DNA of 43,156 nucleotides from Melioribacteraceae bacterium. Its GTDB lineage: Bacteria > Bacteroidota > Ignavibacteria > Ignavibacteriales > Melioribacteraceae. The notes beneath the pieces were generated by a model. The model saw only the letters and a list, made by a program, of their open reading frames with translations. It was not told the origin of the DNA and searched no databases. A program made the position numbers and the translations under genes. Location: positions 1 through 43,156 of the forward strand of contig JAIOZI010000047.1 of NCBI GenBank assembly GCA_021740785.1, given 5' to 3'. Below are positions 7,189-14,142 of this stretch, piece by piece (positions within the stretch are counted from its first letter, which is position 1; the number at the start of each line of letters is the position of its first letter).

Positions 7189-7895
7189 GAACCGGAAGTG
7201 TAAGTGTAATTACGGGGGCATCAAGAGGAATCGGAAGAGCAATTGCAATCAATTTGGCAAAACAAAATCATAAACTGGCTTTATTCGGACGCGATAAAGA
7301 AGCTCTTGAAAAAACCGCTTCAGAATGTATAAATTACACAAATGATATCTTAATTTATTTTGGAGAAGTTTCGGATGTGAATTTCGTAAACAATTCAATT
7401 CAGGAAGTGATTGAGAAATTTTCATATATAGATAACTTAATCAATAATGCGGGAATTGCAATCTTCAAAAAGTTTACTGATTCAACTCTTGAAGATTTTA
7501 AAAGGCAGGTTGATGCAAATGTGTATGGAGTTTACAACTTTACAAGAGCCGCTGCTGATGTAATGATTTCACGCCGACAGGGAACTATCATAAATATTTC
7601 TTCTTTATCCGGTAAGAATGGATTTGATCTTGGTACAATGTATTCGGCAACAAAACATGCTGTCATGGGATTTACTAAATCATTGATGCTGGAACTGCGT
7701 GAATACAATATCCGTGTTGCTGCAGTCTGTCCCGGATCAGTAGCTACAGAAATGCTTTTAGATACTCCGCTGGAAAAGAGCAGTGATAAAATTTTAACAC
7801 CCGGTTCAGTTGCTGAAGTTGTTTCATCAATAATTAATTTGCCTCAAGGTGCAACTATCAGTGAAGTTGAAATTAGACCAACCAATCCAAAATAG
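7185..7895 (+). CDS. Short-chain dehydrogenase/reductase (sepiapterin-reductase candidate 2)
   Basis: A 236-residue classical SDR. The TGASRGIG motif lies at 10-17, an Arg in LFGRDKEAL suggests NADPH, NLINNAG follows, and the catalytic Ser and YxxxK are in ISSLSGKNG and MYSATK. It is clearly related to its upstream neighbour (matching NNAG, LREYNI and C-terminal EIRP/LRP regions), so the pair probably arose by duplication. It overlaps that gene by 4 nt and ends the operon. A biopterin role is inferred from neighbours; on sequence alone FabG-like reductase is the cautious name. Confidence 0.85.
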   Translation: MRTGSVSVITGASRGIGRAIAINLAKQNHKLALFGRDKEALEKTASECINYTNDILIYFGEVSDVNFVNNSIQEVIEKFSYIDNLINNAGIAIFKKFTDSTLEDFKRQVDANVYGVYNFTRAAADVMISRRQGTIINISSLSGKNGFDLGTMYSATKHAVMGFTKSLMLELREYNIRVAAVCPGSVATEMLLDTPLEKSSDKILTPGSVAEVVSSIINLPQGATISEVEIRPTNPK

Positions 7896-7967
7896 CCGGA
7901 CTATTGAACTTTTCACCCTCTTAAAGTAACAATCACAAAAAAAAAGCCTGTTTGACTGATATTGTTG

Positions 7968-7996
7968 TTGACAAAAAGCAAAATCAATGATAATTT
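7968..7996 (+). promoter_or_regulatory. Sigma-70-like promoter for the ferredoxin gene
   Basis: TTGACA (7968-7973) and TAATTT (7991-7996) are separated by exactly 17 nt. Transcription would begin near 8003, giving a leader of about 64 nt before the ferredoxin ATG at 8067. Confidence 0.6.
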
Positions 7997-8066
7997 TTGA
8001 ATAACATTTATAGATAATAATGTCTGTTTATAATCAACAATTGTTAATCAAAGTAAAGGATAAATC

Positions 8067-8366
8067 ATGGCAGTATTAATAACAGAAGAATGCATTGACT
8101 GTAATGCATGTGAAACTGAATGCCCGAACAATGCAATTTATGCACCAGGCGAACCTTGGAGCCTTAATGGTGAAGAAAATGAAGCGCTTTCGGATGAAAG
8201 AACTTATGTTGTTCCGGAAAAATGTACGGAATGCGTTGGTTTTTATGATGAGCCTCAGTGTATTCCTGCATGCCCAACAGAAGCTATTATTATGGATCCG
8301 GACAGGGTTGAAACTAAAGAAAATTTAATGGCTAGAAAAGAACATTTAGATGAAGTTGGAAGATAA
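8067..8366 (+). CDS. 2[4Fe-4S] ferredoxin, Allochromatium type
   Basis: This is a 99-residue electron carrier. The first cluster uses Cys9, Cys12, Cys15 and Cys19 (CIDCNACETECP). The second uses Cys53, Cys56, Cys65 and Cys69, with a CX2CX8CX3C spacing and the insert VGFYDEPQ. That long second spacing and the C-terminal helix (VETKENLMARKEHL) mark the low-potential Alvin/YfhL-type ferredoxins. It is monocistronic, with its own promoter at 7968 and a terminator at 8387, and an AAAGGA ribosome-binding site. Partner enzymes are not visible nearby. Confidence 0.95.
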   Translation: MAVLITEECIDCNACETECPNNAIYAPGEPWSLNGEENEALSDERTYVVPEKCTECVGFYDEPQCIPACPTEAIIMDPDRVETKENLMARKEHLDEVGR

Positions 8367-8386
8367 GTTTTAATTCTTCTTTTCAT

Positions 8387-8418
8387 AAAAAAAGCCGGTA
8401 TTAACGACCGGCTTTTTT
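8387..8418. terminator. Bidirectional intrinsic terminator
   Basis: A-run, GCCGGT stem (8394-8399), loop, ACCGGC stem (8407-8412), T-run. The A-run and T-run allow termination of the ferredoxin transcript on the plus strand and of the Spy-like gene coming from the minus strand. Confidence 0.9.
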
Positions 8419-8443
8419 ATTAGGGGGAGAGGCAATGCAAAAA

Positions 8444-8977
8444 CTAATTTCTATAGATGCAATTTCCGGGTCCGTATTCCATTCCTCTTCCGGCTCCGCG
8501 TCCTCTGAAACCATCACAAAAGTTGCCTTTCTGATTTCCAATTCTGCCAAATCTATGACCGTAACCAAATCCCATACCCCTGTTACCATCAAAATGATCT
8601 TTCCAAATTTCCTGTTGTTCTTCGTCAAGAATTCCTTTTACATTTACCCAAAAGTCAATTCTCGAATTTTGGATTGATGTATGCAGTTGACTGATCTCAT
8701 TATGAAATGATTTGATTTCATCAGCATCAATTTCGTCTTTGCTCATTAATTCCTTTATCAAGAGTTTTTTCTTTTGAATCTCGGCTTGAGCGTCAATGCG
8801 TAGCTGGTCGTGCTCTAATTTATATTGATTGAATTTTTCCAATTGATCGCCAGTCAATTTTAGAACATCTTTGACGAAATGATCATGTCTTGCCATTCTT
8901 CCGCCGGGTTGAGCCAGTAAATTTGCAGTTACCGAAAGCAGAACTGCAGCAGTTAATAATAAAAACATCTTTTTCAT
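8444..8977 (-). CDS. Periplasmic Spy/CpxP/ZraP-like protein
   Basis: A 177-residue exported protein: signal peptide MKKMFLLLTAAVLLSVTANLLAQ region, then a helical core with the LTGDQLEKFNQYK segment typical of the LTxxQ family, and a charged coiled-coil middle. The tail (about residues 135-177) is Gly/Arg-rich with scattered His and Cys, a possible metal-binding extension. The ATG at 8977 follows AAGGAG. The open frame to 9025 lacks a better start. Family members act as periplasmic chaperones or metal sensors. It is divergently oriented from the ECF sigma operon, so it may be a target of it. Confidence 0.8.
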   Translation of the reverse strand: MKKMFLLLTAAVLLSVTANLLAQPGGRMARHDHFVKDVLKLTGDQLEKFNQYKLEHDQLRIDAQAEIQKKKLLIKELMSKDEIDADEIKSFHNEISQLHTSIQNSRIDFWVNVKGILDEEQQEIWKDHFDGNRGMGFGYGHRFGRIGNQKGNFCDGFRGRGAGRGMEYGPGNCIYRN

Positions 8978-9030
8978 GATGAACTCCTTTTTATTTGTTA
9001 GTTGTTTGTAATTTCCGATTTTCATAAACT

Positions 9031-9060
9031 TTGACAGGCTAAAATGCGAATGGGTTTAAA
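9031..9060 (+). promoter_or_regulatory. Possible promoter of the ECF sigma operon
   Basis: TTGACA (9031-9036) is followed after 18 nt by TTTAAA (9055-9060), upstream of every candidate sigma start. The -10 box is poor, so this is tentative. An ECF-specific promoter could equally lie here. Confidence 0.35.
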
Positions 9061-9122
9061 ACAATTTTAATTAAACCTTTGTGATGCTGGTACTGTCCAA
9101 TTCTATGAATGATACAGGTCTT

Positions 9123-9674
9123 ATGGAAGAATTAGAAAATAAACTTATACATGATTTTTTGGCTGGTAATGAAACAGCATTCAATAAACTAATTGATAAG
9201 TACCAGCAGAAAATATATTGGCACGCAAGAAGAATGTTGAATGATCATTTTGATGCTGATGATGTGACACAAGAAGTAATATTGGTTATTTATAAGAAGC
9301 TGAAAACATTTGATTTCAGGTCTTCACTATATACTTGGATTTATAGAATTACGACGACAAGAAGTTTAAATTACATAAAGAAGAGAAAAGTAAGGGAGTT
9401 CTTTTCACTTGATGATGCTCCCGAAAAAGAACTTAAACAAAATGATGATATTGTAAGCAATATTGATAATAAAGAAAAATTGAACCGATTGGATAAAATG
9501 TTAAAGAAGCTGCCTGATAAACAGAGAGAAGTATTTGTATTAAGAAATTTTGAAGAATTCTCATACCAGGAAATTTCAGAAATTACCGGTAAAAGTGTCG
9601 GAGCTTTAAAAGCAAATTATTTTCATGCATTAAAAAAAGTAACGGAGTTGATGAAAGATGACGAACAAAGATAG
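9123..9674 (+). CDS. ECF-type RNA polymerase sigma factor
   Basis: A group 4 sigma factor of about 183 residues. Region 2 begins IHDFLAGNETAFNKLIDKY and includes DADDVTQEV; region 4 contains LPDKQREVFVLRNFEEFS and the helix-turn-helix YQEISEITGKSVGALK. The frame opens at GTG 9081/ATG 9084, with other ATGs at 9105 and 9123. Start 9123 is preferred because it gives the usual 7-9 residues before region 2 and has AGGT upstream, but this is not certain. Its 3' end overlaps the anti-sigma gene by 17 nt. Confidence 0.9.
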   Translation: MEELENKLIHDFLAGNETAFNKLIDKYQQKIYWHARRMLNDHFDADDVTQEVILVIYKKLKTFDFRSSLYTWIYRITTTRSLNYIKKRKVREFFSLDDAPEKELKQNDDIVSNIDNKEKLNRLDKMLKKLPDKQREVFVLRNFEEFSYQEISEITGKSVGALKANYFHALKKVTELMKDDEQR

Positions 9675-10269
9675 AATAATAAAATATCTCTCGGATTTAA
9701 TGGATGAGAATGAGCGCAAACAATTTTTAAATGATCTAAAAAGATCGGATGAATTAAAAAACGATTTAGACGAAATAAAAAATTCAATCTCATCATTAAA
9801 AATAGAAACGGAAAATATAGTTGATACAAACTATTTCAGTACGGTCATTCCACGAGCTAAATCCAAAATGGAAAGTAGAAGTAAATATACTTTAGTCCGA
9901 CAGATTTCTTATGCACTTTCACTCGCTGCATTATTTGCGGTTATGTTTTTAATTTATCAACCGGGTGAAAAAAATCAAGAATATACTTTTCTTTCACTAT
10001 CCGATTTTGAGGATTACATTTTTGAAGATACCGATTCCGCATCAATCGAGTATATGCTGAGTTATCTTGGTGATGATGAATTTGATGCTGCACAATACGG
10101 TTTTTCATTTGCTAATTCAGAATCATTAATGAATGAAGAAATTAAAGAAAATGAAATAGTAGATGAAATAGTTCCGGCTTCACTTTATACAGACGGCTAC
10201 ACTGCTGATTATACTGATGAGGACGTGAATTTTATATACGAAAATTTAATTGATAAAAAGATACTTTAG
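9658..10269 (+). CDS. Membrane anti-sigma factor (probable)
   Basis: A 203-residue single-pass protein: short acidic/helical cytosolic N-terminal domain (about 1-75), one membrane segment (YALSLAALFAVMFLIYQ, about 85-101) and an acidic periplasmic part rich in D/E/Y. There is no zinc-binding HxxxCxxC motif, so it is not a ZAS-type anti-sigma. Position directly after and overlapping an ECF sigma gene, plus topology, support the call. The N-terminal pattern (IKYLSDLMDENERKQF) resembles Bacteroidota anti-sigma helices. Confidence 0.75.
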   Translation: MTNKDRIIKYLSDLMDENERKQFLNDLKRSDELKNDLDEIKNSISSLKIETENIVDTNYFSTVIPRAKSKMESRSKYTLVRQISYALSLAALFAVMFLIYQPGEKNQEYTFLSLSDFEDYIFEDTDSASIEYMLSYLGDDEFDAAQYGFSFANSESLMNEEIKENEIVDEIVPASLYTDGYTADYTDEDVNFIYENLIDKKIL

Positions 10270-10280
10270 AGAGGTAATAA

Positions 10281-10751
10281 ATGAAACATATTCATATCAC
10301 TTTGATTATCCTGTTTTTCGCCGCTTCGCTATTTGCCCAAGGCAATAGGGGATGGCAGAAAGGTATGGGAAAGCATCACGAAAGATTAGAGCAGCTTGAA
10401 AAAATTAAAATTATTGAGGTGCTGAATCTTGATGAAAAAACAACCATGAAGTTTTTTGCGAGGAGAGATGCTCATCTTGATGAACAGAAAAAAGTATTGG
10501 ATAAAAGAATTGAAATTCTTGAAGAATTTGAGCAAATATTGATCGAAGATGAATTAAGCGCTGAAAAATATACCGAATTTAAAAATAAAATATTGGATAC
10601 CGAGCAGCAGCTCTTCAACGGAAGGAAAGATTTTTTAAACTCATTAGATGATTTGTTGAATAAAGAACAAATTGCAAAACTTATTCTCTTCGAATTCAAA
10701 TTTAAAAATGAAATTAGAGGATTAATGCAGAACAGAAGAGAAATGAGGTGA
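10281..10751 (+). CDS. Exported Spy/CpxP-like helical protein
   Basis: A 156-residue protein with a signal peptide (ITLIILFFAASLFAQ) and a mature part that is nearly all helix, rich in Lys and Glu, with a His/Gly/Met patch after cleavage (GNRGWQKGMGKHHE). The architecture and the IEVLNLDEKTTMKFF segment recall the CpxP/Spy/CnrX superfamily. It follows the anti-sigma by 11 nt behind GAGAGGT. By analogy with the CnrYXH system, it could be the periplasmic sensor that controls the anti-sigma. This is inference; the sequence is divergent. Confidence 0.7.
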   Translation: MKHIHITLIILFFAASLFAQGNRGWQKGMGKHHERLEQLEKIKIIEVLNLDEKTTMKFFARRDAHLDEQKKVLDKRIEILEEFEQILIEDELSAEKYTEFKNKILDTEQQLFNGRKDFLNSLDDLLNKEQIAKLILFEFKFKNEIRGLMQNRREMR

Positions 10752-10872
10752 TAGCGCAATTTTTCATCGTGGAACCTTTCAAGAAACTCAACAGTAAAAA
10801 GAATTAGTTTGTAAATCTACCCTCTCTGTGTTGCATTTTAGGTAATTGGAAACTATTTTTGTTTTTCAATTT

Positions 10873-10956
10873 GCGGAAGTGGTGAAATTGGTATACACGC
10901 TATCTTGAGGGGGTAGTGCTCGTCAGGGCGTACGGGTTCGAGTCCCGTCTTCCGCA
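10873..10956 (+). tRNA. tRNA-Leu (anticodon GAG)
   Basis: The acceptor stem GCGGAAG pairs with CTTCCGC. The anticodon stem CTATC/GGTAG encloses loop TTGAGGG with anticodon GAG. The long variable arm and the T arm (GGGTTCGAGTCCC) complete an 84-nt class II leucine tRNA. CCA is not encoded. Confidence 0.96.
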
Positions 10957-10990
10957 CAACAAGTCTGTAAAAAAAATCAAAAGGTTGGTT

Positions 10991-11761
10991 ATGAAAAAAA
11001 TGATGTATTTGGTCTCTGTCTTTTTGTTCGCTTTTTCGATAACAATAGCACAGGATGCAGAGATGCCCCCGGAAGCTGCTACGCTTTATAACGAAGGCAA
11101 TAAACTCTTGAAATCGGGTGATTACAATGGCGCAATATCAAAATTTGACGGCGCTATTGAATTAGCTCAAGATTATAGAATATATTATCAAAAAAGTATT
11201 GCACTTAAAAAACAAAGAAAATACCAAGAAGCTGAAGGCGCTTTACAGAAATGTATCGATGCCAATCCGAGTTTTGCTCATGCCTACAACGGAATGGGTA
11301 CAAATTATTATGCGCTAGGAGAGTATCAAAAAGCAATTGATAATTTTAAGAAATTTCAAGAAACGATTGGTGACGCAAAATTAGCTAAAAGAGCCGATCA
11401 ATATATTGGACTTTCTTATACAAAACTAGGTCAAAATGCCAAGTCAAACGGAAGTTATGATGATGCGATTGCACATCTGCAGGAAGCTGTAAAGCATTAT
11501 GATTATGATGCTGCTTATTTATTCTTAGCTGAAATTTTTGTTGATACCGGCAAATTTCCTCAAGCTTTAGAAGCTGCCGATAAAGCAATTAATAATAGAG
11601 CATCAAATTCGAAAATCAGTAAAGGTGCACCGTATTACTATAAGGGACTAGCTTTTAAGGGAATGAATGACACTGCAAAAGCTAAAGAGAATTTCGAAGT
11701 TGCAGTTAAAGATGCACAATACAAGGGCGTCGCGCAGCATGAACTTGATTTGATGAAATAA
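10991..11761 (+). CDS. Exported TPR-repeat protein
   Basis: A 256-residue protein with a signal peptide (MMYLVSVFLFAFSITIAQ) and about five TPR units, e.g. AATLYNEGNKLLKSGDYNGA, followed by AYNGMGTNYYALGEYQKA and YYYKGLAFKGMNDTAKA. It is probably periplasmic and acts as a protein-protein interaction scaffold; no partner is known. The open frame begins earlier inside the tRNA, but the ATG at 10991 starts the signal peptide. It ends just before a strong terminator. Confidence 0.85.
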   Translation: MKKMMYLVSVFLFAFSITIAQDAEMPPEAATLYNEGNKLLKSGDYNGAISKFDGAIELAQDYRIYYQKSIALKKQRKYQEAEGALQKCIDANPSFAHAYNGMGTNYYALGEYQKAIDNFKKFQETIGDAKLAKRADQYIGLSYTKLGQNAKSNGSYDDAIAHLQEAVKHYDYDAAYLFLAEIFVDTGKFPQALEAADKAINNRASNSKISKGAPYYYKGLAFKGMNDTAKAKENFEVAVKDAQYKGVAQHELDLMK

Positions 11762-11775
11762 GTATTTAAATAAAC

Positions 11776-11813
11776 CAAAAAAAAACCCTTGCAATTGCAA
11801 GGGTTTTTTTTTT
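11776..11813. terminator. Bidirectional intrinsic terminator
   Basis: The stem AACCCTTGC/GCAAGGGTT (11784-11804) closes on the loop AATT, or extends as AATT self-pairing. It is flanked by an A-run upstream and a T-run of ten downstream. It serves the TPR gene from the left and the barrel gene from the right. Confidence 0.92.
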
Positions 11814-11829
11814 GCTGTGATCATTTCAT

Positions 11830-12462
11830 TTAGAATAGCTTAAATAATAAACTCGCCTGTATTGCAATTGTATTTAATGATTCCTCGCCATCATCTTTAC
11901 CGGTTAGGTTGTTCAAATTATACTTTGCTGAAATATCGATATCAAATGTCGGTAGAAGTGTGAATTCAACACCGGCGCCGATTCCCATTCCCGTTCTGCT
12001 GAATGAATCTGTTACATTTTCATTCGAACCACCGGGATAGGTTTGTTTATAGGTTAGTTCACCAATAGATGTGTAAAAATAATCAAGCGCAAGATAAGGA
12101 GATAATGGACCGGGAATAATGCTGTACTCCGCACCGAATCCTACAGTTACCATTGTAAAATCTGCTTCATTATTAACTACAACTCCCGAAACAGTCATAT
12201 CACCGCTCGAACTGAACATATTATAAACGGCATGCCCGGTAATCTTAAGCGGTAAAACCGGTAAGCTGAATTTTCCTTTTAGTCCGACATTTAAACCGGA
12301 TCCAAAACCTAATCCACCTTCCGAAATATCTTTGGTTAACATTTCCGGTGCTGTTATTGATGATAACCCACCCGTTAAACCGAGTTTTAATCCTTGAGAG
12401 TAAAAACTCTGAGCCGAAAATAAAATTAATACAGCAACAAAAAGATTTAAGTGTTTTTTCAC
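11830..12462 (-). CDS. Outer-membrane beta-barrel protein, porin family
   Basis: A 210-residue protein with a signal peptide (LFVAVLILFSAQSFYSQ) and alternating amphipathic strands rich in Gly, Tyr, Phe and Thr, ending in the barrel C terminus IQASLLFKLF. Strands such as MVTVGFGAEYSII and GMGIGAGVEFTLL fit a small OmpX/OmpW-sized barrel. Its substrate is unknown. It is a single gene, convergent with the TPR gene across the shared terminator and divergent from the following operon. Confidence 0.8.
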   Translation of the reverse strand: MKKHLNLFVAVLILFSAQSFYSQGLKLGLTGGLSSITAPEMLTKDISEGGLGFGSGLNVGLKGKFSLPVLPLKITGHAVYNMFSSSGDMTVSGVVVNNEADFTMVTVGFGAEYSIIPGPLSPYLALDYFYTSIGELTYKQTYPGGSNENVTDSFSRTGMGIGAGVEFTLLPTFDIDISAKYNLNNLTGKDDGEESLNTIAIQASLLFKLF

Positions 12463-12638
12463 AATTCCTCCGTATAATAATTGAATAAGAAATTCTATTT
12501 CAAAAAATAATAATAATTTACCATCAAACGGGAAAATATTAACTGCCGTCTTTCGCCTATCATGAAAACGATTTTATAACTTTAATATAAAACCGGCTTT
12601 ACCTATATTTACTGTTTATATTAATTAAGAGGTTAAAG

Positions 12639-14135
12639 CTGAATTCTTCGGCACTATTGACATATTTTGCCCTTATAGCTTCAATCGCTCTCTTTACTTT
12701 CCTGATGGAATTCTTTGCTAGAAAGCAAATTATCAGAGCGGAATTATCGAGAAAAATATTACATCTTTTTGCGGTATCTATTGCTGCATTCAGTCCATTT
12801 TTAGTAAACAGCTCGGTTTTACTTATTTTAACGGCAGCAGCGGCAGTGCTAATAACATTTTATTTTGTAAAAAATGATATTTTGATATCGGTACATGAAG
12901 GTTACAGAAAAAGCTGGGGGATACTTTTTTTCCCTCTTGCATATTTTACGTTACTGATTCTTTGGTCGGGAACAGATAAATGGGTTATCACAGCTTCACT
13001 ACTCATAGCTGCATTTTCTGATTCATTCGCAGCGGTAATCGGTGGAATGATGAATTGGAGGGTGTACCGGCTGACTTCTGATAGAAAATCTTTCTCCGGC
13101 TCCATTACTTTTTTTATCACAACAATTGCAGTTATATTGCTATTGTTTCTTGAGCCATTCCGAATTATTAATTTGTTCGAAGTTAGTTTTTTGCTTAATT
13201 CCTATCTAATTGTTGCTGCACTTTCTATCGCAATGATTTTAACATTTTTTGAAGCAATTTCCTCTATGGGATTTGATAATTTTTCAGTACCGGTTGCAGC
13301 ATCACTGCTATTGTTTATTTTCTTTGATTCGCCAAACCCGGAACTATTGAACAATTTTATACTTGGAATATTTCTCTCAGGTATTGTCGCATACCTTTCA
13401 TTTAAGGTGGGATTTTTAACGGCAAACGGATCGGCTGCAACATTTTTGTTAGCCGGATTTATTTTCGGATTCGGCGGCTGGCAGTGGAGTATCCCGATTA
13501 TGGCTTTTTTTATTCTCTCAAGTATTTTATCCAAAGTAAGAAAAAAAGTAAACTCCGATGTTGAACAATTTTTCGAAAAGAGCGGTACAAGAGATTACCT
13601 TCAAGTTTTGGCTAACGGTGGGTTGGGAGGAATTCTTGTTATTATTAATCAAATTTATCCCGCTGAAATACTTTATTTCTTTTATTGTGCATCACTTGCT
13701 GCAGTCTGTGCCGATACATGGGCTACGGAAATCGGAACAATGAAAAAAGCAAAAACATATTTTATATTGAATTTTAAAGAAGCTCAGCAGGGGATTTCCG
13801 GCGGGGTTTCAATTCAGGGAACACTTGGCGCTCTATTAGGCGCACTTGTAATTGCGCTTTCAGGTATTGCATGGACGAGTATGAATCCGTGGATTTTTAT
13901 TTCCATAATTGCAACAGCAGGAGTATTAGGAAGTTTTTTCGATAGTGTTCTCGGCGCAACTATTCAAGCACAAAACCAATGTAATGTTTGCGATAAGATA
14001 ACAGAAAAATCAGATCACTGCGGTGAGAAAGCTCTGCATGTTAGAGGTTATTCTTGGATGAACAATGATGCAGTAAACTTTTTTTCCGGTTTAGTGGGTG
14101 GAATATTAATTTTAGTGGTTGGTACAATAATTTAA
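12639..14135 (+). CDS. Fused prenol/dolichol-kinase-like and DUF92/TMEM19 membrane protein
   Basis: A polytopic membrane protein of about 498 residues. The N-terminal half (to about 205) has CTP-dependent prenol kinase signatures: RAELSRKILHLFA, SDSFAAVIGG and RKSFSGSITFF, as in phytol kinase VTE5 and dolichol kinase. The C-terminal half (about 235 on) is a DUF92/TMEM19 domain with VGFLTANGSAA, CADTWATEIG, GGVSIQGTLGA and FDSVLGATIQAQ, the family of phytyl-phosphate kinase VTE6. Together they could phosphorylate a prenol twice. AAGAGG at 12627-12632 favours the CTG at 12639 as start; the TTG at 12657 is the alternative. It leads the seven-gene envelope operon. Confidence 0.8.
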   Translation: MNSSALLTYFALIASIALFTFLMEFFARKQIIRAELSRKILHLFAVSIAAFSPFLVNSSVLLILTAAAAVLITFYFVKNDILISVHEGYRKSWGILFFPLAYFTLLILWSGTDKWVITASLLIAAFSDSFAAVIGGMMNWRVYRLTSDRKSFSGSITFFITTIAVILLLFLEPFRIINLFEVSFLLNSYLIVAALSIAMILTFFEAISSMGFDNFSVPVAASLLLFIFFDSPNPELLNNFILGIFLSGIVAYLSFKVGFLTANGSAATFLLAGFIFGFGGWQWSIPIMAFFILSSILSKVRKKVNSDVEQFFEKSGTRDYLQVLANGGLGGILVIINQIYPAEILYFFYCASLAAVCADTWATEIGTMKKAKTYFILNFKEAQQGISGGVSIQGTLGALLGALVIALSGIAWTSMNPWIFISIIATAGVLGSFFDSVLGATIQAQNQCNVCDKITEKSDHCGEKALHVRGYSWMNNDAVNFFSGLVGGILILVVGTII

Positions 14136-14142
14136 TTGGCTT

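Noticed and set aside
10916-10990. Upstream start for the TPR protein
   Set aside because: That start lies inside tRNA-Leu; the signal peptide begins at 10991.
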